The notes under the pieces are model-generated. The model did no database searches. It was given only the letters and a program-made list of their open reading frames with translations, and was not told where the DNA came from. A DNA stretch of 64,000 bases from Oreocharis arfaki (lineage: Eukaryota; Chordata; Aves; Passeriformes; Paramythiidae), in assembly GCA_013398015.1 (NCBI GenBank), contig VZRR01010904.1:1809764-1873763 (forward strand). Reading direction: 5' to 3'. The position numbers and the translations under genes are program-made. Below, in pieces: positions 53,301-64,000 of the stretch (its first letter is position 1; every line of letters begins with the position of its first letter).

Positions 53301-56300
53301 ATCTGTTATTTTTTAAACAAAGCAAAGGTTTTAACATTAAGTATGTTATATTAGAAGAACAGATACTGAAATTAATATATTTAAGTTACATCAGAGAGAA
53401 AAGCACTTGCAAAAGCAACAGGCAAATTACCAGAAATAATCAAAGAAAAAACATTCTAAGAAACCAAATACAAATTTATGTAAGAGAATCTTTGGCTTCT
53501 TGCTGTAGTTGTTTGAACTTCCCATCCCTTTAATTGCGGAGGCTACTTAAGAAATTCTGTGTCAGTCAGGACCAATACTGAAATACAACTATAGTAGCCC
53601 ACTTTCAAAATTCTTGAAAATCCATTTAAACATACCAGTAGGGGGTAAATTAAAGCCGTATGCATTCGGAAACTAATAATTTGAAAAATGTACAGGGGCA
53701 ATGAACCCTAAAATTATCAAGCACTGAAATGACTGGAAAAGTGTTTTGTATAGTTGGAAGTGACTAAATACAAAAAAAAAAAAAACACAACCACCAAAAC
53801 CTGTTGTAAAACAAAAGAAGATATAGTTTTAATCTACTATACAATTAACATACTTGAAGCAAAAATCTTGTAGCTAAACCGTTAATTTCTTATCATGCAG
53901 ACATTTTGGTATAAGGTATAGTAGAGAGATAGAGACAAGAGCAGAAGCTAGAGTGCCCTTCATTCACTCTTTAGAAGCTCTTGCTTGAATACATATTTGT
54001 CAAATTCTAAATCTCACTGGACTTAAGTCTTCCACTCTAAAGATTTCTTGCACAAGAATTTCTCTCGGCATCTGCAAAAGGCTAGAACTTTCAGTAAGAA
54101 CAGCTCAGAAAGAACAGCGGTAATACTGCTTAAACTGTTATTCACAATAAGGTGAAAAGGACTTTCATACAGAAGCTGGGAGGCTTCAGTTAACAACTAG
54201 GAAAGCAGAATGGAAGCCATAGTGTACCATGCGAAGCACGATATATCATAAATAAAGCCATTACTATTCTCATGAAAAAGTTACCATTATTTCAGTTTAT
54301 AAGCCAAGGAAAACCTCAATTTGGACCACCTTCTAGGGAGAGTCTAGCAATAAGGTACTATGAAAACTCTTTACAATCAGAGCACACTCCAACCCCTAGA
54401 CACACAGACTATCCGAAATTGCTCCTTGGAGTTGGAAATGACTGCAAATAAGGCCCCTTATTTTCTGATCTTCCTGTGCCTTCTAGATTAAAAGCCATGA
54501 CATTCTTGAACACAGAAAGATAAACACACATGTAAGGAAACAGCAGGACAGGATCCTCTCCTGCTCAGCTCACGAGCATCAAGATATTTCAGGAATAAAT
54601 ACATTAACATGTATAAATTCACAAATATTATAGAAATGGACAAAGTTTCCCAGATAAATTAAATATACACGTGCCCAGTGCAAGGTTTGAATACTGTCTG
54701 AAGCCAAACACTGAAGAATGAACACAAAGAAAAACTCAGCCTCCAGGCAAGGTGAGAGTCCCATGTAAACAAGCAAGCAACTATATAATGTAAAACTGTG
54801 TCAATGCCTACACAATACACACACACACGACCCAAATGAAAGCAGTCTTCATTCAGGTGTTTTTTACCTTCTAGTAACCTGTTTTTAAATAGCCTGATAT
54901 TATTTTAGTTTGGTGGCTTTGAATTTAATACTATAAGATTAAGCACAGCTTGCCAGCAAAATGCCTTGCCCAAAAGTCTGGGCTGGGAACTTAATCTTTC
55001 TAAATTCCAGCCTGAGCAAATTAAACTGAACTTCTCTTGGTGGGACAGGCGGAAGCACCACCCTGCCGCACACCTGCTGCCTGCCTTTGAAAAGCAAATT
55101 TACACATGGGATTCCTAAGCAGCTCTTTTGTGCTAAGAGGCATGTTCTCCATATACAGACATAATTCACTTTCAGCTTTCGTACACGCAACAGCTCACAC
55201 AGTATTTGGGTAGCCCACTACAGTCATTTACCAAAAGAAGTCACAGCTTTATAATCCGGCTGCTATGGGAATTATTTATCTGCATTATTAAAACAGAACC
55301 CATGAATAAAAGTAACAGTATTACAAAATTCAAGAGTTTCAGTTCAGTACCTTAAAATAACATGTTCTTTCTGCAAGTGGAAAAAAAATACACATTGAAA
55401 ATAAGAGATTGCCCTATCCCATATACATATATATTATTCTCTGCCTTCCCAAACTCATTCCTAACTTACGTATACTCATTGTCTTCCCAAAGACTTAAAT
55501 TTTTTAATCGTATTTTGGAATACAACAATTAATGCCTGAAGTATCACATATGTCAACAATACCAGCTACTTAAATTGAGCAACTTGAAAATTATCCTTTG
55601 AACACTGCAATATGGGCTGCATGGGTATTGAATTCCCTAGATGCCTTCTACAAAAAAATCTCCTCGAAGACTAATATGGTTATGGGCTACACCAATTTAG
55701 CTAACCAGAATCTGTCTCTCACTCCATAGAAAGCCAATTCTAAATTTTAAACTAAGAGAACAAACAACTCCCTCCCAAAAAAAGCAAAATCTTTTTTTCC
55801 AACCTGCAGGAACATCTTGCATTTGGAGATCAGATCCTGTTCCAAAGACCAAATAATCAGTCACCTACTCAGAGCTACCTTCAGTGTGGTAACAGTTTTG
55901 CCTCAGCAGTCAGTTATAACCTATTCCTACCAGAGCCCATAGAGGAAGGTAGAAGATGCTCAATCAAGATGAGGATCAATTCTCCAAAAAGTCCTAAGAT
56001 CCAGAAAGCAAACGGTTCACCTGCCTTTAACAACTGCACAATCCTGCACAGAAATATATACAATAGACAATGCCTTAGGGTACAACTTCATGCTCCTTAA
56101 ATGACATGGGAAGGCAGTGGCACCCACAACAGCCACGGGATGCGCTTTGTTGGCCATCAGGAAGCACATTCAGCCAGGAGTAGGTCAGAGCTAGAGGACC
56201 CCAGCCCAGAAGCCTGCCCTACACACCATAAACCTCCTAGACGAAATCTTCATTGAAAGCACTCTTAGCACCCTCTCCATTTGATCCATTCAGAACCACA

Positions 56301-59300
56301 GTCCAGTTCTAAGACAAATCAGCAAATACTTTATGACTTTTCAGTCACAACTGAAAAAGAAACTAAAACCATTCTAGATACAAAGGATAAAATGTTCTCC
56401 CCATGTTCATGCAAGCTCTACTAAGGCAACCTCAACTGTTTGCTAGTCTCAATGACTTCGCCACACAAGTATCTCCAGATCTCTGAGAGAGTAAAGAACA
56501 TACAAGTGTTCTAACCACGAGGCAAAGTATCTCACACAAGTTTTTTTTGAGAAAAGCATAATTTTCCTCAGGTTTTTTTTATAAAAAGCCATTTAAAAAG
56601 TTGTGGCTCACAACCAAAAATGTCTTTCCAGGAACATCCATAGGTACTTTACTACTTGTAAACTCAAATTAGTATTTGTTGTCTAATCAAGATCTCAATC
56701 ACTGAATTACCACCACAAATAGCTCCATGCTAAACACAGGAAAGGTAGAAGACTCAGCCTTCCCAGACAATCCAATAGCTATTTTACAAATTAACAACAG
56801 GAATTCCAAACTTGACCAAGGCAGCTATGAAAATATTTTCAGCATGTGAAAAATATTCAAATGGCTCTACTTTCTGCAAACATTCTCATTTAAATATGTG
56901 CACCTAATGTTCAGATGGGCTAATAAAAGGGTTCACAAATTCTTACACAAACCGGCAGGTTTTATTCACAAGAATGTTCTGGAATATCTTTTGCTGGTTT
57001 CCTCCCCATTCTGAATGTTTAATGCATTCCCCACCCCCAAACTGTATAATAAGTAACTTGAATATAAACAGTGTTCACAATACCTTAGAGTGAAAGTGGG
57101 AAAGAGTAAGCACCAGCACTCTCTTTCAAGAGCTCTGAAGAACATGTCAGTATGATCCTAACAGGCATCTGGAATAAAAATGCTTCGTTGTCCGTGTACA
57201 TATGTAAATTCAGCAATATCTGTCCTTTCGGACAGAAAATATATGCAGGCCTCTCTACAAAGGAAAGTATAATTTCACAGTATAAGTTTCCACATTGTGC
57301 TCTGAAAATAGAGTAGCTTGGAAAATAGCAAGAATATCACTCCATCAAGAATACATTTAGCTAATCATATGGTTTTATTACCAAACTAAGCTGTTGTTAC
57401 ATAAAAGCATCAATTTTCCCCCAAAAGCAACCTTTATTTTGCATCTGAATTGCCAACCACAGTGTTACTGCATCCCAACACACATATATTTGCCATTACT
57501 GCAGTGAACCACAAACATCTTCAAGCCAGTCAGTAGGAGACGAAGCAGAGGAAAGAAGAAAGTACCAGAGCGAATATTCACTGAGATCCCTATCATCATG
57601 ATCTGAGAGCAGGAAACCGCACAGCCGGTAATCTGTTTCTAGGACTCACTGCACAAGTATTACTGTTCTGTACCACCTCTAAATAAGTAACCTAGTTGGG
57701 ATGTCCATCTAACATACCACATTCTTGTATTAAGAGAAGGCCTGCTAAGAGAAATTTTGAGGAAATAATTGTAAAGGTAGTTACAAAGGAAGAGGGGTTT
57801 GAGGGTAAATCTACCTGAAGTAACCTTTCTAGACATCATCTTTGCATTTTTCTTCTGCTTCGTGCATTACTAATCAGTAGCCCACTAGAAACTTCAGCAC
57901 CAATTGAAAAGCCTGGCAGGGTATTTGGCTTTCAATTCTTCTACTCAGTTTATTCCCAACACAAGTATATTCATCAGGCTTAAAAACAACTCTTGAACAA
58001 GGGCGGCCACTCAGCAATGAAATGTAAATTACTGACATGTGCTAAAACCTGCACTTGCCACTGCTAATGAGCACATTAAACGAAAAAAGCTCACTAGATA
58101 TTACTGCAACCTTTTCACTTAACCCTGTGTGTACTGAAAGCCATAACTGAGTATCAATTAAAGAACCCATCTCTAAACAGTGAGACACTGTTCAGCAGGT
58201 GTATGCTTCCTACACAGTTCTGATACAAAAATCAGGATGATGGACAAATGTGTACACACTGATAACAGCCTTATTTTTAATCTTCCATTAAACTTTTCAA
58301 GATATCAGTAAAAAAAAAAATCATAAACATGACAACACACATAAATTTCCAGGTTCACAACATTAACCATGTCAGATCTTAGGTGATCAAATAAAACAGG
58401 ATTAGCTACCAATAAGCCCCAAGATTAGGAAGTCAACTTGTAGCAACTTCTCTCTTCCTCTTATACTCACAGGAAGGTGAAGACCCTGAAAATAATCTTC
58501 TCCAAACAGCAATGGCTTGCAGAGTCACAGAAAACAACATCTTTGCCTTCACAGCATCTAACAGTGATGAACTCCATAGTGCAATAAATGCCCTACCAAC
58601 TATACAATCACTCCAAGTTTCAAAGCTTTTAATAATTCACACTAGCAATGTTGCAAGAAGCTACTGTAAACTTATATGCTGGAGAAGGGGGAGACAATTT
58701 TTGGTGAAAAACCACACCCATACAAAGGGGATCTTCATATTTTGTGGATAAAAAATTATTTAAAGATTATTTGGTTAATCAAGCTCTTCAAATGCTTTGC
58801 TAAATAACATTTCTGATAAGGACACATCGTAAACAGATGGCACTCAAAAATCACTTTCAAAAACTAAATCAGGTACCTGACTCAGCCTAAATTAAGTACC
58901 TAAATCCCTCTCAATAAGGTTTCTGTCAAATACTAATTCAGCTATAAATAAGTTAAAAGTTTATCAACTTTAGTTGCCTTTTTTTTCTCATACCCCTTTA
59001 CCTCAGTCACAAGCTACCATCCCTTTGAGTCTGCCTTCATTTTGAGTAAAGCAGAAACTTGTTAACTCGTTTCTGCTAGAATCAGCTGTACTAGCCTAAA
59101 GATTTTAATAGGGGCATTAGGAGCACGGGATATATGATCTGTTTAAACAGAGATAATTTTAACAGGACAGGTTTACAAAGTGAGTAGGTGTCACTGTCAT
59201 TCCAGCACATCCAAGGAGGGCAATAACCCCTCACAGGGACAGGCAGCAACAAGCCACTGGGAGCAGAAATCTCTTGGTCACAGTCACAACAGCAGTCTGA

Positions 59301-59911
59301 CCACAGGCTTAGTAACCAGATCCACAGGAGCTGAACACATGAGTTGGCCTTCAGGGAACAAGAAGCACTTGCTAGGTTCTACACAAAACACATCACCTAA
59401 CTTTAGGAAATCAATTTTTATACTTGTGTTAATTCAAAACTTCATTGTTGAAAACATCCCAGCTGCTAAGTATTTTAGGGATGCTCCCCATAACTCTAGC
59501 AGGAATTGTTCAGTAGATGCAGTACTTTAAGCTACCAATGTTATTGATCACTTTCACTTAGTCTGAAACAGAAATGAATTAAATATGCTGCAAAAATAGA
59601 CAAAGCTTATTTGTAAGCAAACCTTCAAATAGAATTAAAGTGAAAAGGCAGATAGGTTCATAAGAATGAGCAGGATGTATTTTAAAGGTATTTTAAAGAA
59701 TGCCAGGGAATTCTTCAAAAGAACAAAACAAACAAAATGCACCACTAAATGCAATAAGGTAGTTGCAAGCAATCTATTGAATTCTTACTCTTACCTGAGG
59801 GTCATGATTCCTGTTGAACTCAGTAAAAGCTTTCATTGACAAAATCTGACAAACCAGGTAAGTTACTATTAGGGAGTGCTTATGCTGATATGTTCACAGA
59901 TTTTTTTGTTT

Positions 59912-60306
59912 CAGCAACTCTCCTATAAGGAAAGGCTGAAGAAGCTGGGACTATTCAACCTGAAGGCTAAGGGCGAATCATCAGTGTATATAAATGCCTG
60001 AAGGAAGAATGCCAACAGGACAGAGCCAGGCTCTGCTTGGTGGTGTCCCATGACAAGATCAGAGGCAAGAAGCATAAGCTGAAACAGTGGAAGTTCCCTC
60101 TATCTGGAAACATTTTTTTGACTGTGAGGGTGGCCAAACACCAACCCAGACACAGGTTGCCCAGAGAGGTTGTGGAGTCTCTATGTTTGGAGAGTCAAAA
60201 GCCCACCAGACATGGTCCTGCCAGTCAGCTCTGAGTATCCCTGCTCGAGCAGAGGGGTTGAACCAGCTCATCCCCAGAGTTCCTTCCAATCTCAACCCTT
60301 CTATGA
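59912..60306 (+). mobile_element. CR1 LINE 3' fragment (~395 bp)
   Basis: Begins within the last part of the CR1 reverse-transcriptase ORF ('tataaggaaaggctgaagaa', 'gctgggactattcaacctga'). It runs through 'gtgtcccatgacaagatcag', 'acaggttgcccagagaggtt', 'gtggagtctctatgtttgga' and 'ccctgctcgagcagaggggt' to the 3' end 'tccttccaatctcaaccctt' and 'ctatgaa'. Stops and indels make it non-functional. It is antisense to PCCA and shares its 3' region, in inverted orientation, with the CR1 at 61258-61938. Confidence 0.93.
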
Positions 60307-61257
60307 AAAAAATACTGTATTTCATAGCTATCATAGATACCAGATCCAACTGAATTATGCATTCTACAACCATACAATAAAGATGTGCAACCAGCTGGAG
60401 GATATTGTAGCAATCTAGAAGATAGTAACTGAATGGCTAAGAAGTTAAAGTGTCATTAAACAGGTTAAAGACTGAAAAACCTTATTTAACCCTGAAATGC
60501 CTGAATACAGTCTCTCAATTCACTTTCAGTAACCAACTGTATCTGGCATATTAACAGTGATTCTCTCAACATGCAGAGGTAACTGGAGCAGTTCTCACAC
60601 TACAGAGAACAATCACCCCAGAGAGGCTACATGACAGTCTCATGCCCAGGAAGCAATACTGAAACAAGGGAATCCACAAGGGAATCCTATGATATACTAA
60701 ACAAACAAGTAGCTTAAGTCTTGCTGCTGGAGAAACTATTCAAAATATTTGAAAACTTTACAGTACAGCACCAACATTACATACTGTACAGATATTAAAC
60801 ACCTATTAAAAAGTTCTAATCAAGACAAATACAACAATATAAAAGGAACCAAACAGATGTATAAAATCAATTCTTATATTTATAAAACCAAGTTCTAATA
60901 ATTCAACATGATGTTAAGCCCTAATTTCAAGAAAATATTTCCTGAAATAAGATTACAGTCAAAATATGTACCACGAAAAACAAAGCCCCACCAAAAAAAT
61001 TTTGCTGAGTCCAGGATAATAGGTCATCTTTAGAACCATGTTAACAAAAAACCATTCAGCTAGCATCCTTTTCCATAGCTAGTGTAGAAGTCACTCAGAT
61101 TTCAGAATCCACTAAAATCCAAAACAGAAAGAGCCAACCGTAGGGTGTGAATTAGGAATGAAGACTCAGCAGGGCGCTGTCATTTTTAAGTCACTAAACC
61201 AAAAAAAGACACAAATACGTTTTATCACTTGTCACAACAACCACAACCAAAGTGTCA

Positions 61258-61938
61258 GAACAACCACAGAAGATTGAGGTAGGAAGGGGACCACTGGATG
61301 TCCTCTAGTGCAACCTCCTTGCTCAAAAAGGGACCCCTAGAGCACATTACCCAAGATTACTTCCAGACAGTCTTTGAATATCTCCAGGGAAGGAGACTCC
61401 ACTTCTCTGGGCAACCTACACCAGTGCTCAGTCACCTTCACAGTAAAGATCATCTTCCTCACATTCACACAGAACTTCCTATCCATCAGTTTCTGCCCAT
61501 TTCTTCTTGCCCTATTTCTTACACCACCAAGAGCCTGGCTCCATCCTCTTGGCACTCTCCCTTCAGATACTTACAGACATTGATAAGGTCCGCTCTCAGC
61601 CATCTCTTCCCAAAGCTGAAGAAGTCCAGCTCCCAGAGAGAAATGTTCCAGCCCCTTGACCATCTTGGTTGCTCTCCCCTGGACACACTCCAGGAGTTCC
61701 TGTCTTTCTTGTACTGAGGAGCCCAGCACTGGACACAGCACTCCAGATGTGGCCTCACCAGGGCTGAGCAGAGGGGCAGGATCACCTCTCTCAACCTGCT
61801 GTCAATGCTCTTCCTGATGCACCCCAGGATACCATTGGCCTTCTTGGCCACAAGGGCACTGTTGGCTCATGGACAGCTTGCTGTCCACCAGGACCACCAG
61901 ATCCTCCTTCTCAGAGCTGCTTTTTAGCAGGTCAACCC
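61258..61938 (-). mobile_element. CR1 LINE with remnant of reverse-transcriptase C-terminus
   Basis: About 680 bp of CR1 in minus orientation, in sense with PCCA. On the minus strand a 110-codon open frame (61519-61851) contains KANGILGCIRKSI, LREVILPLCSALVRPHLE and LINVCKYLKGECQEDGARL. These match the C-terminal end of CR1 ORF2, the endonuclease/reverse transcriptase. The frame lacks the catalytic domains and is internally eroded between the conserved blocks. The 3' end on the plus strand reads 'caaccacagaagattgaggt' followed by 'aggaaggggacc'. It is the best preserved CR1 coding remnant here, and is certainly immobile because of 5' truncation. Confidence 0.95.
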
Positions 61939-64000
61939 AAGCTAAACAGGCTTCAAGAGTTAAATGAAAAAACTACTTCAAAATTTCCCTCAAAAGTAAT
62001 CACCTCCTAGCCTTGGAACGAAAGAGACACAGCATATTTATATCCCTCCTCATGTGAGACACCACTGCCAATAACAAAAGCCCTTGTGCAGGAAAATACA
62101 GCACATTGCAAGAAGACATCTTGGCTAGTAAAGTGTGTATTGAGTAGATTGATTTTGGTCCTGGTGAAATTAGTTTTCGGCTACAGTAGAAAAGAGAATA
62201 ATCCTATTGTGATAGGGAGAATGGTTCTACCACGCACATTACTGCTTCAGTATATTTCAACCGTAAGCGTGCGTAGAAAAAACCCCATTACTAAGTTGCA
62301 TTCATCTTTAAAGTACGAATTTTCTTGATACACATATTTTATGAAGAATACATAAAAACTCTCAAGTATTCAATCTGTAATGTAGATATACCGAACACAG
62401 ATCAATCGCTATAAAATACATCATTTCTTAATATGCAGGCAGAAAACAGAAGTGACTGTTAAGGAAACATCGCTGAAATCTAAGCTGAAGCTTCATCTGT
62501 CTTGCCACAGAAGTAAATTAGAATCCACAGAGCAACAGATGTTCTTATTTCAAAGACGTATCTCTTAATTATTCATGTTAAATCCAACTCCACTATTAAT
62601 AATGGGAAATTTAAAACTGATTTTAGAAACAGAGAAGATCATCACATTTGCAAGGTTACCACACAAGCTTACATCAGTTATACAGAATAGTACAAACCAA
62701 CAAATCACCATAGATCAGAATGGACAGAGTTTACCACAACCAGACAAGCTTGTCCGCATGATTGCAAATCAATAGTAAAGAGGCAGAAAGCGAAAGGAAA
62801 TATTACCTATGTAAGAAGAGAATTACATAGGATTTCATTTGCAAGTCTTCTGTTATTGCAATAAGGAAAAACACAAGTACACACAGTTAAAATAATTGCA
62901 GTTGTGGAAACAGAGCAGTACGTTTTCCTTCTCACAAGGAGACACAGCAACAGTGGAAAAAAAGAGGACAGAACAAAGTATTTCTGAAGAAACAGGAAGG
63001 ATTCCTGCAACCCTGGAAGTAAGTACTATTGCAGTGACACTGCACATCAAGAAATAATGAATTTTTACAAATCAGGAGTCCATAAATCCATTCATCTGCA
63101 GAACCACACAACCTAATAAGCATGCTGAAGTACTGCTGTTGAAAGGCATCTCATGAGAAACATTAAATGACTTACAATAGCCCATATTGGCAAAAATATC
63201 TTTAATATCTTCTTTAATCCCATGCACAGCATTAAATCATTCTTCCAGAAGCCATGCAAGCCCACAATTCATCCACCAAGAGGCTCACATTTCCAGGTAC
63301 TACTATTCAAATCAAGAGGTTTTGTGCTTGCATTTTTTCTAAGGACAGTTGCACACGTTAAAGCTTTCAAACGAGGCCACTTGAAGAAAAGACATAGCTT
63401 TAAAAAACACAATTTAAAAGTAAAGGCCTACTCTAAGTGAAAAACAAATACAAACAGGACTAGACTGCCATGTCATAGGAAGTTGCCCAATCACAAAGGA
63501 GATTAGAAAAAACATACTAAGATTATGAAGTTTAGGCAAAAGAATAAAAAGGGAAGAGAGTACTTTCATCAAATTACATGAATCTTTGACAAAACACTAC
63601 CCTTCATCTTTAAATACATGCACATAGATTATGCACATATATACCCACAAGACCTGTAGATATGCATCCTGAGACTTTTAAGTTTAGGCATAAGCCTGCC
63701 CTTGAAAGAAATGCTTTAGCTATATACAGCAGTTCTCAAGATAGTGATTTGAAATTTGCAACAGAGAACTGGCATCAATCTGTTCGGCAGCATAGAAATC
63801 TTAAACAGGACACTGATGACGTAATAAAGCCATCAAAGGCTTTTAGCAAATGTATTTGAAGTTGTCTACAGTAAAGGACTAACACAGCCTTCCTACTTCC
63901 ACACTAGTAAGTGCTAAGCAGACAGTTCAGATGACTCAATTGCATTTTTCTAGCTCATATGGACTAGTAATGTCTGACAAACACTGCCCATGATTTAACA

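Larger units (their letters stand above)
33675..64000 (-). other. PCCA: PCCA intron 6 (3' part, at least 30 kb)
   Basis: All sequence upstream of exon 7 in gene orientation. I looked on the minus strand for the 54-nt exon 6 (VHPGYGF...) and the exon 5 region and did not find them, so this appears to be one long intron extending past the right edge. It carries plus-strand CR1 fragments at 46088-46220 and 59912-60306, minus-strand CR1 at 39571-39628 and 61258-61938, small tandem repeats at 40393-40422 and 50295-50340, and a possible fossil MITE at 48008-48067. Open frames here, including a 127-codon frame at 35547-35930 and a 143-codon frame at 50881-51312, have no recognisable homology or domain. 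Confidence 0.75.

Noticed and set aside
60059..60373. 104-codon minus-strand open frame
   Set aside because: It mostly overlaps the plus-strand CR1 fragment at 59912-60306 in antisense and so is a by-product of the repeat.
61298..61717. 139-codon plus-strand open frame
   Set aside because: It is the antisense shadow of the CR1 retrotransposon fragment at 61258-61938, not a gene.
62800..62900. Minus-strand frame considered as the missing PCCA exon 6 (NNRRLANEIL)
   Set aside because: Only a loose resemblance to NKEFA. The invariant VHPGYGFLSEN sequence is absent and no suitable splice sites frame it.
63130..63245. Exon-like stretch on the minus strand ending in a strong GTAAGTC donor near 63173
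   Set aside because: No convincing pyrimidine-rich acceptor precedes it, and none of its translations resembles PCCA exon 5 or 6 or another protein I know.
1..64000. CRISPR arrays, operons, tRNA/rRNA genes or a prokaryotic-type system
   Set aside because: No spaced direct-repeat array, no dense gene packing and no tRNA or rRNA signatures were seen. Spliced PCCA exons and CR1 LINEs show this is animal nuclear DNA.

Overview
The window is a piece of a vertebrate nuclear genome, most likely a bird. It holds AT-rich intronic DNA, consensus GT/AG splice sites, and several truncated CR1 LINEs, some ending in the ATTCTATG-type 3' tail typical of avian and other sauropsid genomes. None of the long open frames looks like an intact gene.

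The only gene I can support is PCCA, the biotin-containing alpha subunit of mitochondrial propionyl-CoA carboxylase. It lies on the minus strand, so transcription runs from high to low coordinates. Six consecutive internal exons are present. By length, phase and translation they match human exons 7 to 12 (about codons 157 to 355): exon 7 at 33543-33674, exon 8 at 26899-26935, exon 9 at 20981-21059, exon 10 at about 13979-14078, exon 11 at 8856-8950 and exon 12 at 3134-3284. They encode much of the ATP-grasp biotin carboxylase domain: the GDK lysine segment, the glycine-rich loop, the adenine-binding EKxx segment, the QRRNQK segment and the EMNTRLQ active-site strand. The promoter and exons 1-6 lie beyond the right edge. 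Exon 13 and the C-terminal biotinyl domain lie beyond the left edge.

Layout from right to left in gene order: at least 30.3 kb of intron 6 (33675-64000), then introns of about 6.6, 5.8, 6.9, 5.0 and 5.6 kb between the exons, then the start of intron 12 (1-3133). The introns contain eight CR1 fragments, small tandem duplications, simple repeats and poly(A)/poly(T) tracts. I found no tRNA, rRNA, CRISPR array or complete mobile element.

The most notable observation is at the 3' end of exon 10. Where the family expects codons for HIEIQ followed by a GT donor, the sequence has HIEI, then CC, then GT. This would shift the frame into exon 11 and remove a nearly invariant glutamine. It may be an assembly error, an unusual splice site or a real lesion. 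I found no evidence for an undescribed biological system; the window otherwise looks like ordinary gene-body sequence.
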